From Enterococcus sp. DIV1094 (GTDB taxonomy: Bacteria > Bacillota > Bacilli > Lactobacillales > Enterococcaceae), in assembly GCF_017316305.2 (NCBI RefSeq), contig NZ_CP147250.1:1874001-1938000 (forward strand): a stretch of DNA of 64,000 bases, in the 5' to 3' direction. Position numbers and translations under genes: made by a program. The notes beneath the pieces were generated by a model. That model did not search any database. It saw only the letters and a list, made by a program, of their open reading frames with translations, and was not told the origin of the DNA. Of the stretch, positions 1 to 9,311 are shown one piece after another. Each line of letters opens with the position of its first letter. Position 1 is the stretch's first letter.

Positions 1-861
1 GAAAGTTACTTAGACTATGCAAAGAATAATGGGATAACAGAGATTTATTTGAATCAAACCAGGTTAAGCGAGGTAAACCCGAGTAACACTTTTGGTTCAA
101 ATGGTACGACTAATGTAGTTATCCCCACACAAAATTTTATTCAAGCAGCAAATGCCAAGGGAATTGATGTCTATTTGCTTCTAAGTAACAATGGTACTTG
201 GTTAAACAATCCTAATCGTTTTCATTTATTGATGAAAGGGTACTTAGCTTATCAAAATATAGCAAAAGATGCACAGTTTGCTGGGGTACATTTGAATGTT
301 GAGCCGAATCAATTAAGAGATAGCACTGGCGAGCGCTATTGGGATAAAGGATATGACGTACAAGCAAGGATGATGCAACAACTGATTGATTTTGCAGTTG
401 ATGCAACGAATGTATATGGAGATTACACAACCTTTGACTGGTCAACGGGAATGTGGTGGGACCGTGACAGATATCCAGTTACGTATCGTGGTAAAAAAAC
501 ACTACTCTATCGAGCAATGATCGAAGAAGCGAATACGACAGTAGTGATGTCTTTTAGAACGACAGCAAATGCGATTGCAGAGGCTTCTAAAAACCATCTA
601 GCATATGCTCGAAATGTTGGAAAACCAATTATTCTCTCAGGTACAGTGTTTTTATCTGGAGAGGAACCAGATAAAGCACCAAATGCTCAGTTTGTTGGAT
701 TTGGAAGAGACTATATGCATACTGAATTGGCAAAGGTTCCAGAGTATGCGCTGAAATGGGCGGATGATGCGAATGGCGGAGCGTCGAATAAGCATTTAGA
801 TGTGCATATTGCCTTTCATGAAATGATGACTTGGCGGCATTGGGAGAGAAGAGAACGATAG
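1..861 (+). CDS. C-terminal part of a TIM-barrel-like protein, 5' truncated by the window edge
   Basis: The frame is open from base 1, so the start lies outside the window; about 286 residues are visible. The pattern of short hydrophobic strands ending in acidic or polar residues (GIDVYLLLSN, FAGVHLNVEP, TVVMSFRTT, KPIILSGTVF) looks like successive beta strands of a TIM barrel, as in glycoside hydrolases. The Glu in HLNVEP is a possible catalytic residue, but no family-defining motif was recognised. The tail is rich in Arg and Trp (HWERRER) and may reflect a small frameshift near the end, because another frame stays open for about ten codons past this stop. A terminator follows. The fold is inferred and the substrate is unknown. 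Confidence 0.6.
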   Translation, partial: ESYLDYAKNNGITEIYLNQTRLSEVNPSNTFGSNGTTNVVIPTQNFIQAANAKGIDVYLLLSNNGTWLNNPNRFHLLMKGYLAYQNIAKDAQFAGVHLNVEPNQLRDSTGERYWDKGYDVQARMMQQLIDFAVDATNVYGDYTTFDWSTGMWWDRDRYPVTYRGKKTLLYRAMIEEANTTVVMSFRTTANAIAEASKNHLAYARNVGKPIILSGTVFLSGEEPDKAPNAQFVGFGRDYMHTELAKVPEYALKWADDANGGASNKHLDVHIAFHEMMTWRHWERRER

Positions 862-950
862 TCCATTGAAGTGGATAAAACCATGATGATTCCAATAAAT
901 TATTCACTCAGGTATGAAAAAAATATTAAATATATCTAGAAATTTTCTAT

Positions 951-1000
951 GTGCCTTTCTCCTACGTTTATCTGACGGAGGAGAAAGGCATGTTTTTTTA
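951..1000 (+). terminator. Rho-independent terminator after the truncated first gene
   Basis: TGCCTTTCTCC pairs with GGAGAAAGGCA across a short loop and is followed by a T-rich tract (TGTTTTTTTA). It lies about 90 bp after the stop of the first gene. Confidence 0.85.
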
Positions 1001-1491
1001 TTTAATGCATATTTTTATAAGTTACTAAAGCAAGGTCGACAAAAAACGATAATTGCAAATGGATTTTTGAGGAGAATCAAGAACTTGAGTTTGTGGATAA
1101 TAAGCAAAAATAAATAAATTGTTATAAATCAGCTGTTTTAATGTGAGGAGAACCAGCTTTTTTTGGATTATAGAGAATTAGTAACTAATAAGATTGATCA
1201 ATTGGCAATAATAGTCCTACATATTTGGAAAAATTACTTCGTTGGTAACTCTGCTTATAACAGTAGGAGTCATTTGGAATCCTGGGAAAAATATAAAAAT
1301 GGGTATGAGCATTCATTTAGAAGACGTTGTGTAATTATTGAATAAATCATAACTACCATAAGGTTTAGTAAGCAAAATAGAACGAAAAAAACTGCCAGTT
1401 TTACTTTTATTTTTTCTCTCAAGTAGAAACAATATAGTTTATCATTCCGCTTGGTTGTGTTATTTATATTTAGAGAGGAAGATAAGGTGAG
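1001..1491. other. Intergenic region without a convincing gene
   Basis: Roughly 490 bp of AT-rich DNA. A second terminator-like hairpin (AGCTGTT with AACCAGCT, then a T tract) lies at about 1130-1164. Short open frames here have no ribosome binding sites or recognisable similarity. One frame at about 1021-1113 reads like protein (contains KWIFEENQELEFVD) but has no start and could be a gene remnant. Confidence 0.5.
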
Positions 1492-2976
1492 GTGGAAATA
1501 TTGAAAGACTTACAATTAGCATTTATCAGTAATCGGACGACGAGCCGTTTGTTTCGAATATTGAGCATGATCGAACGAAGACGATTCTTTACGATTGGAG
1601 AAGTGGCCGAAAAAATCCAAGTGACACAACGAACGATTGCGAATGATATCAAGTACATCAAAGACTATTTTGATGATTGTATCAGTTTAGAATCAGGCAA
1701 TAGTGGAATCTTTTTTAAAGAAAAAAAACCTTCGATATACCAAGAAAGAAAACAAAAATTATTAGAAAATGAATGTTTATTTGAAATCATAGGGAATATT
1801 TTTTTAGGGAAATTGTCGAATATCGATGAACTTGCACATTTCTATCATTTTTCAGAGAGTACCTTTCGGCGATTATTGAATCGATCAACGACAGTTTTAA
1901 AAAGTTATGGACTAGAATGGGTATCTAATCCCTTATCGATTGAAGGACGAGAAGCTAATTTGCGGAAATTCTTTAAAGATTTTTATTATGAAGGAGTAGA
2001 AACGCCCTATACGCTTGTTCCTGATATTGAATTACATGAGTTGGTTTTAAAAAAATTAAGCAATAAACTGGGCCAAGATGAGGTTGGATCTGGAACTACG
2101 CCGGCAGCATTTTATTATACTTTTTATATTGCAATCAAACGTGCAGGGCTTGGTTTTTCTATAGAGATTCCTAGAAAATTAGCAAAATCAGCATACAAAG
2201 CAAAGAATTTCTCTCTCCTTCATTCTTTGAAAGAGGACATCAAAAAACTTTATATGGTTGAATTATCAAAAGAAGAATTCGCGTGGATCTATTTAGTCAC
2301 TATCTGCAAACGTATCCTAGATCAAGAGGAATCAGAGAAAAATTTTTATAAAGAATTTCATGTAGGCACAGAAATTTCTCAACTTACCAATCGATATCTC
2401 AAAGAATTTGATTTTCCAAAAAAAATTGATCCAAAAGTCACAACATTCTTACGTTCGTTTTTTTTATCTAGAAAAATAAATGATTTATTGTCACCTGTAT
2501 TAAATAAAGAGGCGATAGAGATAAAAAAAGCAGTCATACGCTCAGATAATGAGAATTATCAACGGAATTTACGTTTTTTAAAAAAAGAAAGGAAGAACTA
2601 CACTATTTCTACAAAATACATGGAAGATATAAGCGTGAGCTTAACGATTTATAGTAATTTGATTTTTGATTTTTATTTACCCAGTAAAACAATTTACTTT
2701 CTTCTGGAAGGGGATCATTTTGTGTGTCAACAAATTATCACTCGTGTACGTCAACAATTTGGGAGTAAACATACATTAGTTTTTTTACCTCTTTATTACC
2801 TAGCAGAAGAAGTATTGAACGCCGCCCATATTGATTTGATTGTAACAAATTACAATCGTTATCTTTTGGATTACATTATTGAGAGCGATTTTCTTTTGTT
2901 AAAAGCTGTTCCAAATGAACATGATTGGCAACGATTAGAAAGAAAAATAAATCCTTATCGTAAAACATATAACTAA
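1492..2976 (+). CDS. Mga-like transcriptional regulator 1
   Basis: 494 residues from a GTG start; an AAGGTGAGG tract lies directly upstream. An N-terminal winged-helix segment (about residues 25-60, FFTIGEVAEKIQVTQRTIAND) is followed by a second HTH (about 110-130, FSESTFRRLLNRST) and a long helical region like the PRD-type domains of Mga and AtxA. The C-terminal part (about 395-490) resembles an EIIB-like fold. Mga-family proteins activate nearby surface-protein genes. This one lies 265 bp upstream of the surface-protein locus at 3242-7313 on the same strand, so that locus is its likely target. A terminator follows it. The family call is fairly secure; the target is inferred from position. 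Confidence 0.85.
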   Translation: MEILKDLQLAFISNRTTSRLFRILSMIERRRFFTIGEVAEKIQVTQRTIANDIKYIKDYFDDCISLESGNSGIFFKEKKPSIYQERKQKLLENECLFEIIGNIFLGKLSNIDELAHFYHFSESTFRRLLNRSTTVLKSYGLEWVSNPLSIEGREANLRKFFKDFYYEGVETPYTLVPDIELHELVLKKLSNKLGQDEVGSGTTPAAFYYTFYIAIKRAGLGFSIEIPRKLAKSAYKAKNFSLLHSLKEDIKKLYMVELSKEEFAWIYLVTICKRILDQEESEKNFYKEFHVGTEISQLTNRYLKEFDFPKKIDPKVTTFLRSFFLSRKINDLLSPVLNKEAIEIKKAVIRSDNENYQRNLRFLKKERKNYTISTKYMEDISVSLTIYSNLIFDFYLPSKTIYFLLEGDHFVCQQIITRVRQQFGSKHTLVFLPLYYLAEEVLNAAHIDLIVTNYNRYLLDYIIESDFLLLKAVPNEHDWQRLERKINPYRKTYN

Positions 2977-2985
2977 TGTTTTTCC

Positions 2986-3020
2986 ACAGTTGCTAATAAA
3001 AATAGCGACTGTTTTTTTTC
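2986..3020 (+). terminator. Terminator after Mga-like regulator 1
   Basis: CAGTTGCTA pairs with TAGCGACTG (one mismatch) around a short AT loop and is followed by eight T. It separates the regulator from the downstream surface locus. Confidence 0.85.
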
Positions 3021-3241
3021 ATTTATTTCAGACGTTAATGAAATAGATGATTTTATTTCATTAAAAAATCAATGTAATCTTAGTGAAGTAATAAACATGC
3101 AAGTTGACTTACAGAACATTTGGGAAAGATTTATCTTCGAGCCAACAAAAAATGACAGTTAATAAAAAGAATGTCTAAACTTTGTTCGCTATAAGTTTCT
3201 AATTGGAATAATACAGTAGGTCAAATACTAGGAGGAGTGGT

Positions 3242-5770
3242 ATGAAAATAAATACAATTAGCCGAACCGTTGGAAAGTTATTATTGATCATGGTTTTACT
3301 TTTGCCCCATCTCCCATTTCAACTAGCCTATGCGCATGATCATTCAAGCTCTTCTGATAATCAGGAAGTAACAGCGACTTCGGAATATCCAGAAAAGTCA
3401 GAATAATCAGAAAAGAGTAATCGTACGACTGAATATCGTTTAGAGTTAGTAGCAAGTCCACCAGCTGGCGGTAATCCTAGACGAACTGATTCGGCAGGAT
3501 CGAATGTGGTATGGCTCCGTGTAGGAGATACTCTGGGTAATATGAATGCATTTCCTAATCCCGGCTACCGATTTTTACGTTGGGAAGTCGCTTCAGGTCC
3601 AATATTTATATTTCATCCAACTAGCCAGGATCTTGCTGTAAGCCAAAATGGAGCTGGAAACTCTGTGATTCGTGCAGTCTTTGAACCAGTTCAAGGTGGA
3701 AATGTTACTGTAAAGCATGAAGATGAGGAAGGGAATCAATTAGCTGATCCTAGCGTGCTGACTGGATTAGTTGATCAAACCTACACAACCGAAGCATTAA
3801 GCATCAGTGGTTGGCAATTGAGTAAGACTCCTGAAAATGCCTCTGGAACTTTTAGAGTAGAAGAACAAACGGTTGTCTATACCTACGAGCCTGAACAGAA
3901 TCTATGGGGAACGGTTCCTTGGTCGTATGAGGAAGAAACTGAAACAATCAGATTATATGGTGGAGAAGCTGGCGCAGTAGCTGATGCACCTTGGAAAACC
4001 TATTCTTTGGTTAAACAAATTATCGTGGAAGATCAAGTGATATTACCGAAAAATTCACAAGGTCTGTTTATAGGCTTGCGAAATCTGGAAATAATCGAGA
4101 ATATTGATAGAATGGATGTTTCAAATGTCGAAAACATGCAGCTGATGTTTTCCGATACATCAAATCTAAGAGAATTAGATTTACGTAATTGGGATACGTC
4201 AAATGTCACAGATATGAGTGGCATGTTCCAAAATGCGAGTTCTTTAGTTCAATTGGATATAAGTAGCTGGAATACATCGAAGGTAACTAATACGAGCTTC
4301 ATGTTCCAATTTGCAAGCTCAATCACAGAACTAGATTTAGGAAATTGGAATACCTCAGCTTTAGGTCATACTATGTTTATGTTCAATGGTGCAACGTCTT
4401 TAACAAAATTAGATATCAGTAATTGGGATATAGCAAGAGGCATTGTGGTTGTAGCTATGTTTAATAATACACCTTTAAAGACAATCGTTCTGGGAAAAAA
4501 AACGGTTTTCACATCCACGCTATCAGGAGATTCGACAAATTTACCACAGATTGAAATAACTGATCAATATACAGGCAGATGGGTCTTAGAAGAAAGTTTA
4601 ACGAGCGAAACGGGGGTTATCGCGTTTGAAAACTCAACCGAGTTTATGAATAACTATGATGGCACTTATCCAGGTACTTACATCTGGGAACCGGTTCCTC
4701 CTGAACAACTCATTGCCAAATTTTACCCTGTGAGTGACCAATCTGTAGCGATTCACGGTCATGCCACAGAAATGGTGGATCATTTGACGATTACCTATAA
4801 AAACACAGAAGGAAATACAGTTGTTCTTGAAAAAGATTCTCCTCGCATTGTCTGGGGAGACTATCAAGATAATCAACAGAAAGTTCGTTCCTTCCAGATC
4901 AACTTAGCAGAAAATGAACGGCTCGAAACGGAGTCAAAGGTCGAAATGAAACTGTCAAAGCCTTCTGGGGATACGACTGGGGATGTGACAGAAGAGCAAA
5001 CAGTCATCAAAGGTATTGATTATCGGAGCAATAACTTTACGTTAGATCGTTCTAAGATCAACGAGATAGATACTGTTGAAGCATTACATGCGCTCATTCT
5101 TCAAGAAAGTCGTGCGCAAGCAAGAAACATCTTATCTGAAGAAGACATGACCAATGATTTTCGCATCATTGAGACCGATCTTTCGTTAGATAGTAAAGAA
5201 GACGGAAGTTACTACGCTATTCTTGAAGTCGGCAATAAAGCATATCAGATGACGATCGGTATCGATCTTACCTCAAAAGTTGAACATTTGCGGGTAACGA
5301 TCCCAGTTAAAATGATCTTTGAATCATTGTATGATGAAGAAGAATCGAACCGCCAGTTTGAGAGCCAAACCTATGAGATCCACAATCAATCTTCGGTAGC
5401 TGTCGATACGTATATCAACCAAGTTGCTATTGATGATTCTGCTGGAATCGTTCTTTTGAAAGAAGGAGAAGATCCACTTGACTATGTAGAAAGTGATGTG
5501 GAAGATCCTAGTTATGAGGATATTACGAAGCCATTGTTGCGCTTGAATCTCCAAACGCAAGAGACTAAAAAACAGTTATACGCAACGATGCCGGAGCAAC
5601 ATTTGATTCGTTTACCAGAAGGAGATCGTACACCGCTTTCCTTATCGGGAGAATTTTATGGGAATTATCCACGGTGGATTGATAATCCTGAGATTGACCA
5701 AGGAGGCTATTACGAGAACACACTCGTACCTAATTACCGAATCGTGTTACGATTCGTTCCACGCATTTAA
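3242..5770 (+). pseudogene. BspA-type surface protein interrupted by an in-frame stop
   Basis: An ATG at 3242 follows AGGAGG by a few bases and opens a secretion signal (hydrophobic core LLLIMVLLLPHLPF, end AYA). After 54 codons a TAA (3404-3406) stops the frame, but the same frame continues for about 788 codons to 5770. After the stop come a MucBP-like segment (GNVTVKHEDEEGNQL), BspA/DUF285-type repeats (MSGMFQNASSLVQLDISSWN and kin) and a C-terminal beta-rich domain. The stop looks like a CAA to TAA change in a Glu/Lys/Ser-rich linker. Internal starts such as the GTG at 3506 have no ribosome binding site and would lack the signal peptide, so the product is probably not exported unless the stop is read through or is an error. 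It is the first gene of a surface locus with the next three genes. Confidence 0.8.
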
Positions 5771-5802
5771 AGAAAAAAATAGTTATCAAGGAGGTAAATC
5801 CA

Positions 5803-6321
5803 TTGGAGGAAACGAACCAAGCACAAAATAAAAATAAGCGTAAATGGCTCTTGTGGTTTTTGCTATTTTTGTTGATTGCCGGTGGTCTCGCCTATTATTT
5901 CAATCAACCAAAAGATCACGTTCCATTGGTCAGTGCAGATCTTTTACCAGCGGTCGGCGATGCCTCTGATCAACAATTGGCGGAACGAGCGCAAGAAGTA
6001 GCTGATGCCAATTATTTTACATTACAAATCAATCCAGAAGCCGTCTTTGAGAACGGACAGAGTGAAGGATCGATCGAGATAGTCAATCCTGGGACGAATG
6101 TTTATCCGATTGCAGTAGATATTTCTTTAATATCTAGTGACGAGCTGATTTATTCTTCTGGTGCCATCTATCCGAACCAATTCGTAGAAAATGTAAAATT
6201 GGAAAAACAACTAGCTAAAGGAGAGTATCCTGCTAGAGCCACCGTTAATATCTATGACCCTGAAACGAAAGAAAAACAAGGGGTCACTGAAGCGGAAGTA
6301 ATGATTATTGTTAATAACTAA
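5803..6321 (+). CDS. Membrane-anchored Ig-like protein of the surface locus
   Basis: 172 residues. The TTG start is chosen because AAGGAGG lies 6-8 bases upstream. A charged N-terminus (about 1-14) precedes one membrane span (WLLWFLLFLLIAGGLAYYF, about 15-33), and the rest is outside. The outer part ends in a beta-rich segment (about 85-172, INPEAVFENGQSEGSIEIVN) that resembles the Ig-like domains of DUF916-type WxL-interacting proteins, in a much reduced form. It lies 32 bp after the BspA-type gene and 26 bp before the next one, so it is probably co-transcribed. A role in displaying the neighbouring secreted proteins at the membrane is inferred from context; no direct functional signature is present. 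Confidence 0.75.
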   Translation: MEETNQAQNKNKRKWLLWFLLFLLIAGGLAYYFNQPKDHVPLVSADLLPAVGDASDQQLAERAQEVADANYFTLQINPEAVFENGQSEGSIEIVNPGTNVYPIAVDISLISSDELIYSSGAIYPNQFVENVKLEKQLAKGEYPARATVNIYDPETKEKQGVTEAEVMIIVNN

Positions 6322-6347
6322 AATAAAAAGAAAATGAGGGAATTTAG

Positions 6348-6905
6348 ATGAAAAAAATAGTAGCAGCACTTCTAAGTACAGCAACAATCGCAGGGATCAT
6401 GGCAACTGGGACAATCGTAGGAGCAGAGCAAGTGGTTGACGGGCGTAAAGGCGAGACGTCAGGAGATGTCCTTGTACAGGGAATTATTGGGGAATTCGAT
6501 AATACGACACCTGGACCAAATCCTGACGAATTGGATCAATGGATCAATGTGACGATTCCAACCAATGCTTTGTTTTACACAACAACAGCCTCAAATCATA
6601 CAACAATTTCGTCACCTGAACATACGATCACGAATAATTCCGCTGTTGGTGTGATTACTTCAGTTTCTGGCGTAGATACACCCACGAATATGGCTGAAGT
6701 GGATTCACTAAAAGTGAATACGATTGATTTGTTTGAAGATGGTAAGCCAACAGAAACGGTAGCTGAACTTTTCAGACTCCAAGGAAATCAAGGGGCGAAT
6801 GAAGGCAAGTTTACTTTCACTGGTAAAGTTACGCCGGTCAATGCTTCAGCAGAGTTAAATCCAACGTTTAAATTAGTTTTGAGTTTCTCTCCTAATGTAG
6901 CGTAA
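6348..6905 (+). CDS. Small secreted protein of the surface locus, WxL-like module without WxL motifs
   Basis: 185 residues with a clear signal peptide (MKKIVAALLSTATIAGIMAT, cleavage near VGA-EQ). The mature part is beta-rich with no anchor or membrane span. It parallels the C-terminal domain of the BspA-type protein at 3242: VTIPTNALFYT against VTIPVKMIFES, HTITNNSAVGV against YEIHNQSSVAV, and terminal FKLVLSFSPNV against YRIVLRFVPRI. It appears to be a free-standing copy of that domain. No W-x-L motif is present, so it is not a standard WxL protein. The ribosome binding site is weak to moderate (GAGGGAATTTAG). The role is unknown; non-covalent attachment to the wall is possible. Confidence 0.75.
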   Translation: MKKIVAALLSTATIAGIMATGTIVGAEQVVDGRKGETSGDVLVQGIIGEFDNTTPGPNPDELDQWINVTIPTNALFYTTTASNHTTISSPEHTITNNSAVGVITSVSGVDTPTNMAEVDSLKVNTIDLFEDGKPTETVAELFRLQGNQGANEGKFTFTGKVTPVNASAELNPTFKLVLSFSPNVA

Positions 6906-6947
6906 AAAAAGAATCGCTGAAATCCCAGAAAAGAAGGGATAAATCAA

Positions 6948-7313
6948 ATGAAAAAAAGTATGAAGTTATTTTATATCACGAGCCTATTCTTCATTATCTC
7001 GAACGTTTTGCAGACTAAAGTAGTTATAGCAAATTCGACAACGGGACAAGTCACTGTCACTGGACGAATTGGCGAAGACACTAGCACTGAAAAAGGTATA
7101 ACGATCAATGAAGCACATGGAAGCGAGAGCAAGAAACACACCCTTGTCGCAGATATTTCACAACTAAAACAAGGGAATCTACCAAAAACAAACGGTTTGA
7201 GTGGTCGGCGTTTCTTATGGCTTGGCTATTTAATCGTTACAGCCTGGCTTGTTATTTCAATCAGAAAGAATCAGTACTTGGGTGACAAGCATCCGAAAAA
7301 GAGTACTGACTAA
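6948..7313 (+). CDS. Small sortase-anchored protein, CscD-like
   Basis: 121 residues: signal peptide (about 1-28), a short extracellular stretch, a sortase-type signal LPKTN at about residue 83, a membrane span (FLWLGYLIVTAWLVISI) and a basic tail. The architecture matches the short LPXTG proteins (CscD type) found at the end of Csc/WxL surface clusters. Its sortase motif is LPKTN followed by G, a variant of LPXTG. It is the last gene of the locus and is followed by a terminator. It probably provides the covalent wall anchor for a complex made with the upstream products, which is an inference from gene order. Confidence 0.75.
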   Translation: MKKSMKLFYITSLFFIISNVLQTKVVIANSTTGQVTVTGRIGEDTSTEKGITINEAHGSESKKHTLVADISQLKQGNLPKTNGLSGRRFLWLGYLIVTAWLVISIRKNQYLGDKHPKKSTD

Positions 7314-7333
7314 AAGTAAAATAATAAAGAAGA

Positions 7334-7386
7334 AACAAACCAATAGGCCTCCGTCATTGAAAGGGGCTTGTTGGTTTGTTCGTATC
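7334..7386 (+). terminator. Terminator closing the surface locus
   Basis: AACAAACCAA (7334-7343) pairs perfectly with TTGGTTTGTT (7371-7380), with GCCTC/GGGGC pairing inside. The T tract is poor, so it may be a long stem with modest termination. Confidence 0.65.
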
Positions 7387-7879
7387 TGAGGGAATGTATG
7401 TGTCAAATGGGAACAACTTCTAAGTATAAAAATAGAAAAATTCTTGATTTATAGAAAAAACACTTTTGCTATTCTGTTTTGCTTTCAGGTATGATTGCTT
7501 TATAAAAAGAAGACGTTGTTAAATGATTTTACAGAGAGTTAACAGGTCTTAACATGAACCGCTCAGTACTTTGTCAGTTGATTTATTTAATGAAACGATA
7601 TTGTACAACAAAGATATGGCGTAATGCAAAGAAAGAGAAAACTAAATAATCGGTGAATAAAAAATGTGCCAATCGAAAGTGAAAGAAACAGAGGGCGGGA
7701 GAGGAATGCTTAATCGAAAGAAATAATTAGAGGTTACTTCTGTTCCCGTTGTTTATTCAGTTCTAAGGTATACAATAAAAGTGAATATTAATTTTACCTC
7801 AGATACATTATTTTGTTTTAGATTGGAATAATAAGTGAACACTATTGATCAACACTCTATTCTTATTTCTTTTTATATA
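7387..7879. other. Gene-free region before deoC
   Basis: About 490 bp of AT-rich DNA with no open frame that carries a ribosome binding site. A GGCGGGA stretch near 7693 and TTCTGTTCCCG near 7739 could pair and faintly recall the ends of the enterococcal repeat seen at 54.9 kb. Nothing else was recognised. Confidence 0.4.
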
Positions 7880-7908
7880 TTGACAAAAAAACTAAAGGAT
7901 AGTATATA
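7880..7908 (+). promoter_or_regulatory. Promoter of deoC
   Basis: A perfect -35 TTGACA (7880-7885) and a -10 TATATA (7903-7908) are separated by 17 bp, 37 bp upstream of the deoC start. Confidence 0.75.
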
Positions 7909-7945
7909 AGTGTAAATGAAAATAAATGAAGGACGGAGAAAATAA

Positions 7946-8629
7946 ATGATCGAGTTAAAAAGATTAGCGAATATGGTAGACCACACATTATTGAAAGCGG
8001 ATGCTCAGAAGGCAGAATTTGAACAACTTTGTAAGGAAGCGACTAACTATGGATTTAAAATGGTAGCAATCAATTCTTATCCTGTAGCAATATGTCGTGA
8101 TTTTTTGGAAGATAGCGAAGTCCATGTGGGCGCTGCGATTGGTTTTCCATTAGGACAAACTACGATTGAGACGAAGGTTTTTGAAGTAGAAGATGTCATC
8201 AAAAATGGTGCAGACGAAATCGATTATGTCATCAATATCGGTAAGGTAAAAGAAGGGGATTTCGGCTATATTCGTGAAGAAATGAAAGCGATTGTTAATT
8301 CTTCTCGTAAAGGTAACATCATCAGTAAAGTCATTTTAGAAAATTGTTACTTAACGGATCAAGAAAAAATCGCTGTATGTGAAATCGCAAAAGAAGTAAA
8401 GCCTGATTATGTCAAAACATCAACAGGTTTCGGTACAGGAGGTGCGACAGTAGAAGACGTCAAGTTAATGAAAAGCGTGGTAGGTGAAACAGTGAAAGTG
8501 AAGGCTGCAGGAGGGATTCGTGACTTAGACACTGCGTTACAGATGATTGAAGCTGGGGCGGAACGTTTAGGAACAAGCGCTGGCATCAAAATCATCGAAG
8601 AATATAAACAGTTAAAAGGAGCAGGTTGA
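7946..8629 (+). CDS. deoC: Deoxyribose-phosphate aldolase
   Basis: 227 residues, close to the usual 220 of the short bacterial DeoC form. The enzyme cleaves 2-deoxyribose 5-phosphate to glyceraldehyde 3-phosphate and acetaldehyde in deoxynucleoside catabolism. The Schiff-base Lys is in VKVKAAGGIRD (about 190) and the proton-relay Lys in YVKTSTGFGTGG (about 159). ATG follows GGACGGAG. It stands alone here with its own promoter and without other deo genes, which is unusual because deoC is often next to pdp, cdd or deoB. A weak terminator hairpin (AAAGCTA/TAGCTTT) follows at 8643-8668. Confidence 0.97.
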   Translation: MIELKRLANMVDHTLLKADAQKAEFEQLCKEATNYGFKMVAINSYPVAICRDFLEDSEVHVGAAIGFPLGQTTIETKVFEVEDVIKNGADEIDYVINIGKVKEGDFGYIREEMKAIVNSSRKGNIISKVILENCYLTDQEKIAVCEIAKEVKPDYVKTSTGFGTGGATVEDVKLMKSVVGETVKVKAAGGIRDLDTALQMIEAGAERLGTSAGIKIIEEYKQLKGAG

Positions 8630-8642
8630 TGAAAGAAATTCG

Positions 8643-8668
8643 AAAGCTATAATAATTAGCTTTTGTTG
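8643..8668 (+). terminator. Weak terminator after deoC
   Basis: AAAGCTA (8643-8649) pairs with TAGCTTT (8657-8663), followed by a T-rich tract TTGTTGATTTT. The stem is short. Confidence 0.5.
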
Positions 8669-8894
8669 ATTTTGATTTGACAGCAACGCATGATCAAGTG
8701 CTAATTAGGGAGTCTTAGCTATATCGCAACGAATGATGGGGATTATCTAAAGAAAAAGTAAAATTGAATTCAATTATCCTACACAATTAAGCGAGATCAA
8801 CACACGAGGAATCAATTTATTGATCGTATAGATATAGTATTGGAGCCAACGGGGATTTCCTAGAAATATTCAATCGAAATAAAATGACTTCCAT
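8669..8894. other. Degenerate sequence between deoC and the helicase-like remnant
   Basis: About 225 bp with stops in all frames. Short stretches look coding-like but shift frame repeatedly, which suggests it belongs to the same decayed gene as the following segment. Confidence 0.35.
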
Positions 8895-9191
8895 CAGAAA
8901 TTAATCGTTAAATTTTTATTATTGTTGAAGCATCAGTGGCTCGAAGCAATCCAATACTACTATCCAGAATGTAAAACTTCGAAAACGTTCCTTCAACCGA
9001 CTGACATCACGGTCACTACTTATCAAGATTTATACAGTAAAAGGGAGAGATTACGAGATTACTTCGAGCAACAAGAAATCTAATTTATAGTATTGGACGA
9101 GTCATATCAAAGAGGGACGAATGTGGTTTACAATCCAATCACTAAACTGAGTAAAAACTTTAGATACATTCGGCGATTACTGCGTTTCTAA
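8895..9191 (+). pseudogene. Decayed remnant resembling a superfamily 2 helicase
   Basis: One frame reads through about 62 codons, meets TAA at 9081-9083 and goes on to TAA at 9189-9191, with no start or ribosome binding site. Its pieces resemble ordered SF2 helicase motifs: LLLLKHQWLEAIQ (like motif Ia), DITVTTYQDLY (like motif Ib) and FIVLDESYQRG (like the Walker B or DEAD/DEAH motif II). Motif I (GxGKT) is missing, as are motifs IV to VI. This points to the middle of a helicase gene left after decay or deletion. The family is inferred from motif order only, and no neighbouring gene tells what system it came from. Confidence 0.45.
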
Positions 9192-9240
9192 AAGCCTTGA
9201 AGTTTTCGGTCTTTAGATAAGCAACCAATAAAAACTAAAA

Positions 9241-9280
9241 GAATCAAGCTAAAACATGCCAGTTTAGCTTGATTCTTTCA
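9241..9280. terminator. Bidirectional terminator
   Basis: GAATCAAGCTAAA (9241-9253) pairs perfectly with TTTAGCTTGATTC (9263-9275). It has T-rich DNA on the right and an A-rich stretch on the left, so it can serve the minus-strand gene at 9312-9488. Confidence 0.75.
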
Positions 9281-9311
9281 TATTTATAAAATAATTCGTT
9301 TAATCGATCCA

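Noticed and set aside
1021..1113. Thirty-codon protein-like frame (contains KWIFEENQELEFVD)
   Set aside because: No start codon with a ribosome site and bounded by stops; may be a remnant but is too short to call.
914..1117. 67-codon frame after the first gene
   Set aside because: It runs through the terminator at 951-1000, lacks a good ribosome binding site and has no protein-like composition.
1163..1345. 60-codon frame before Mga-like regulator 1
   Set aside because: It begins within the T tract of a hairpin and has no family or ribosome site.
9008..9027. CACGGTCACTACTTATCAAG, similar to the ends of the inverted-repeat elements
   Set aside because: It lies in the coding remnant of the helicase-like gene (ITVTTYQDL) and has no inverted partner nearby; probably chance.
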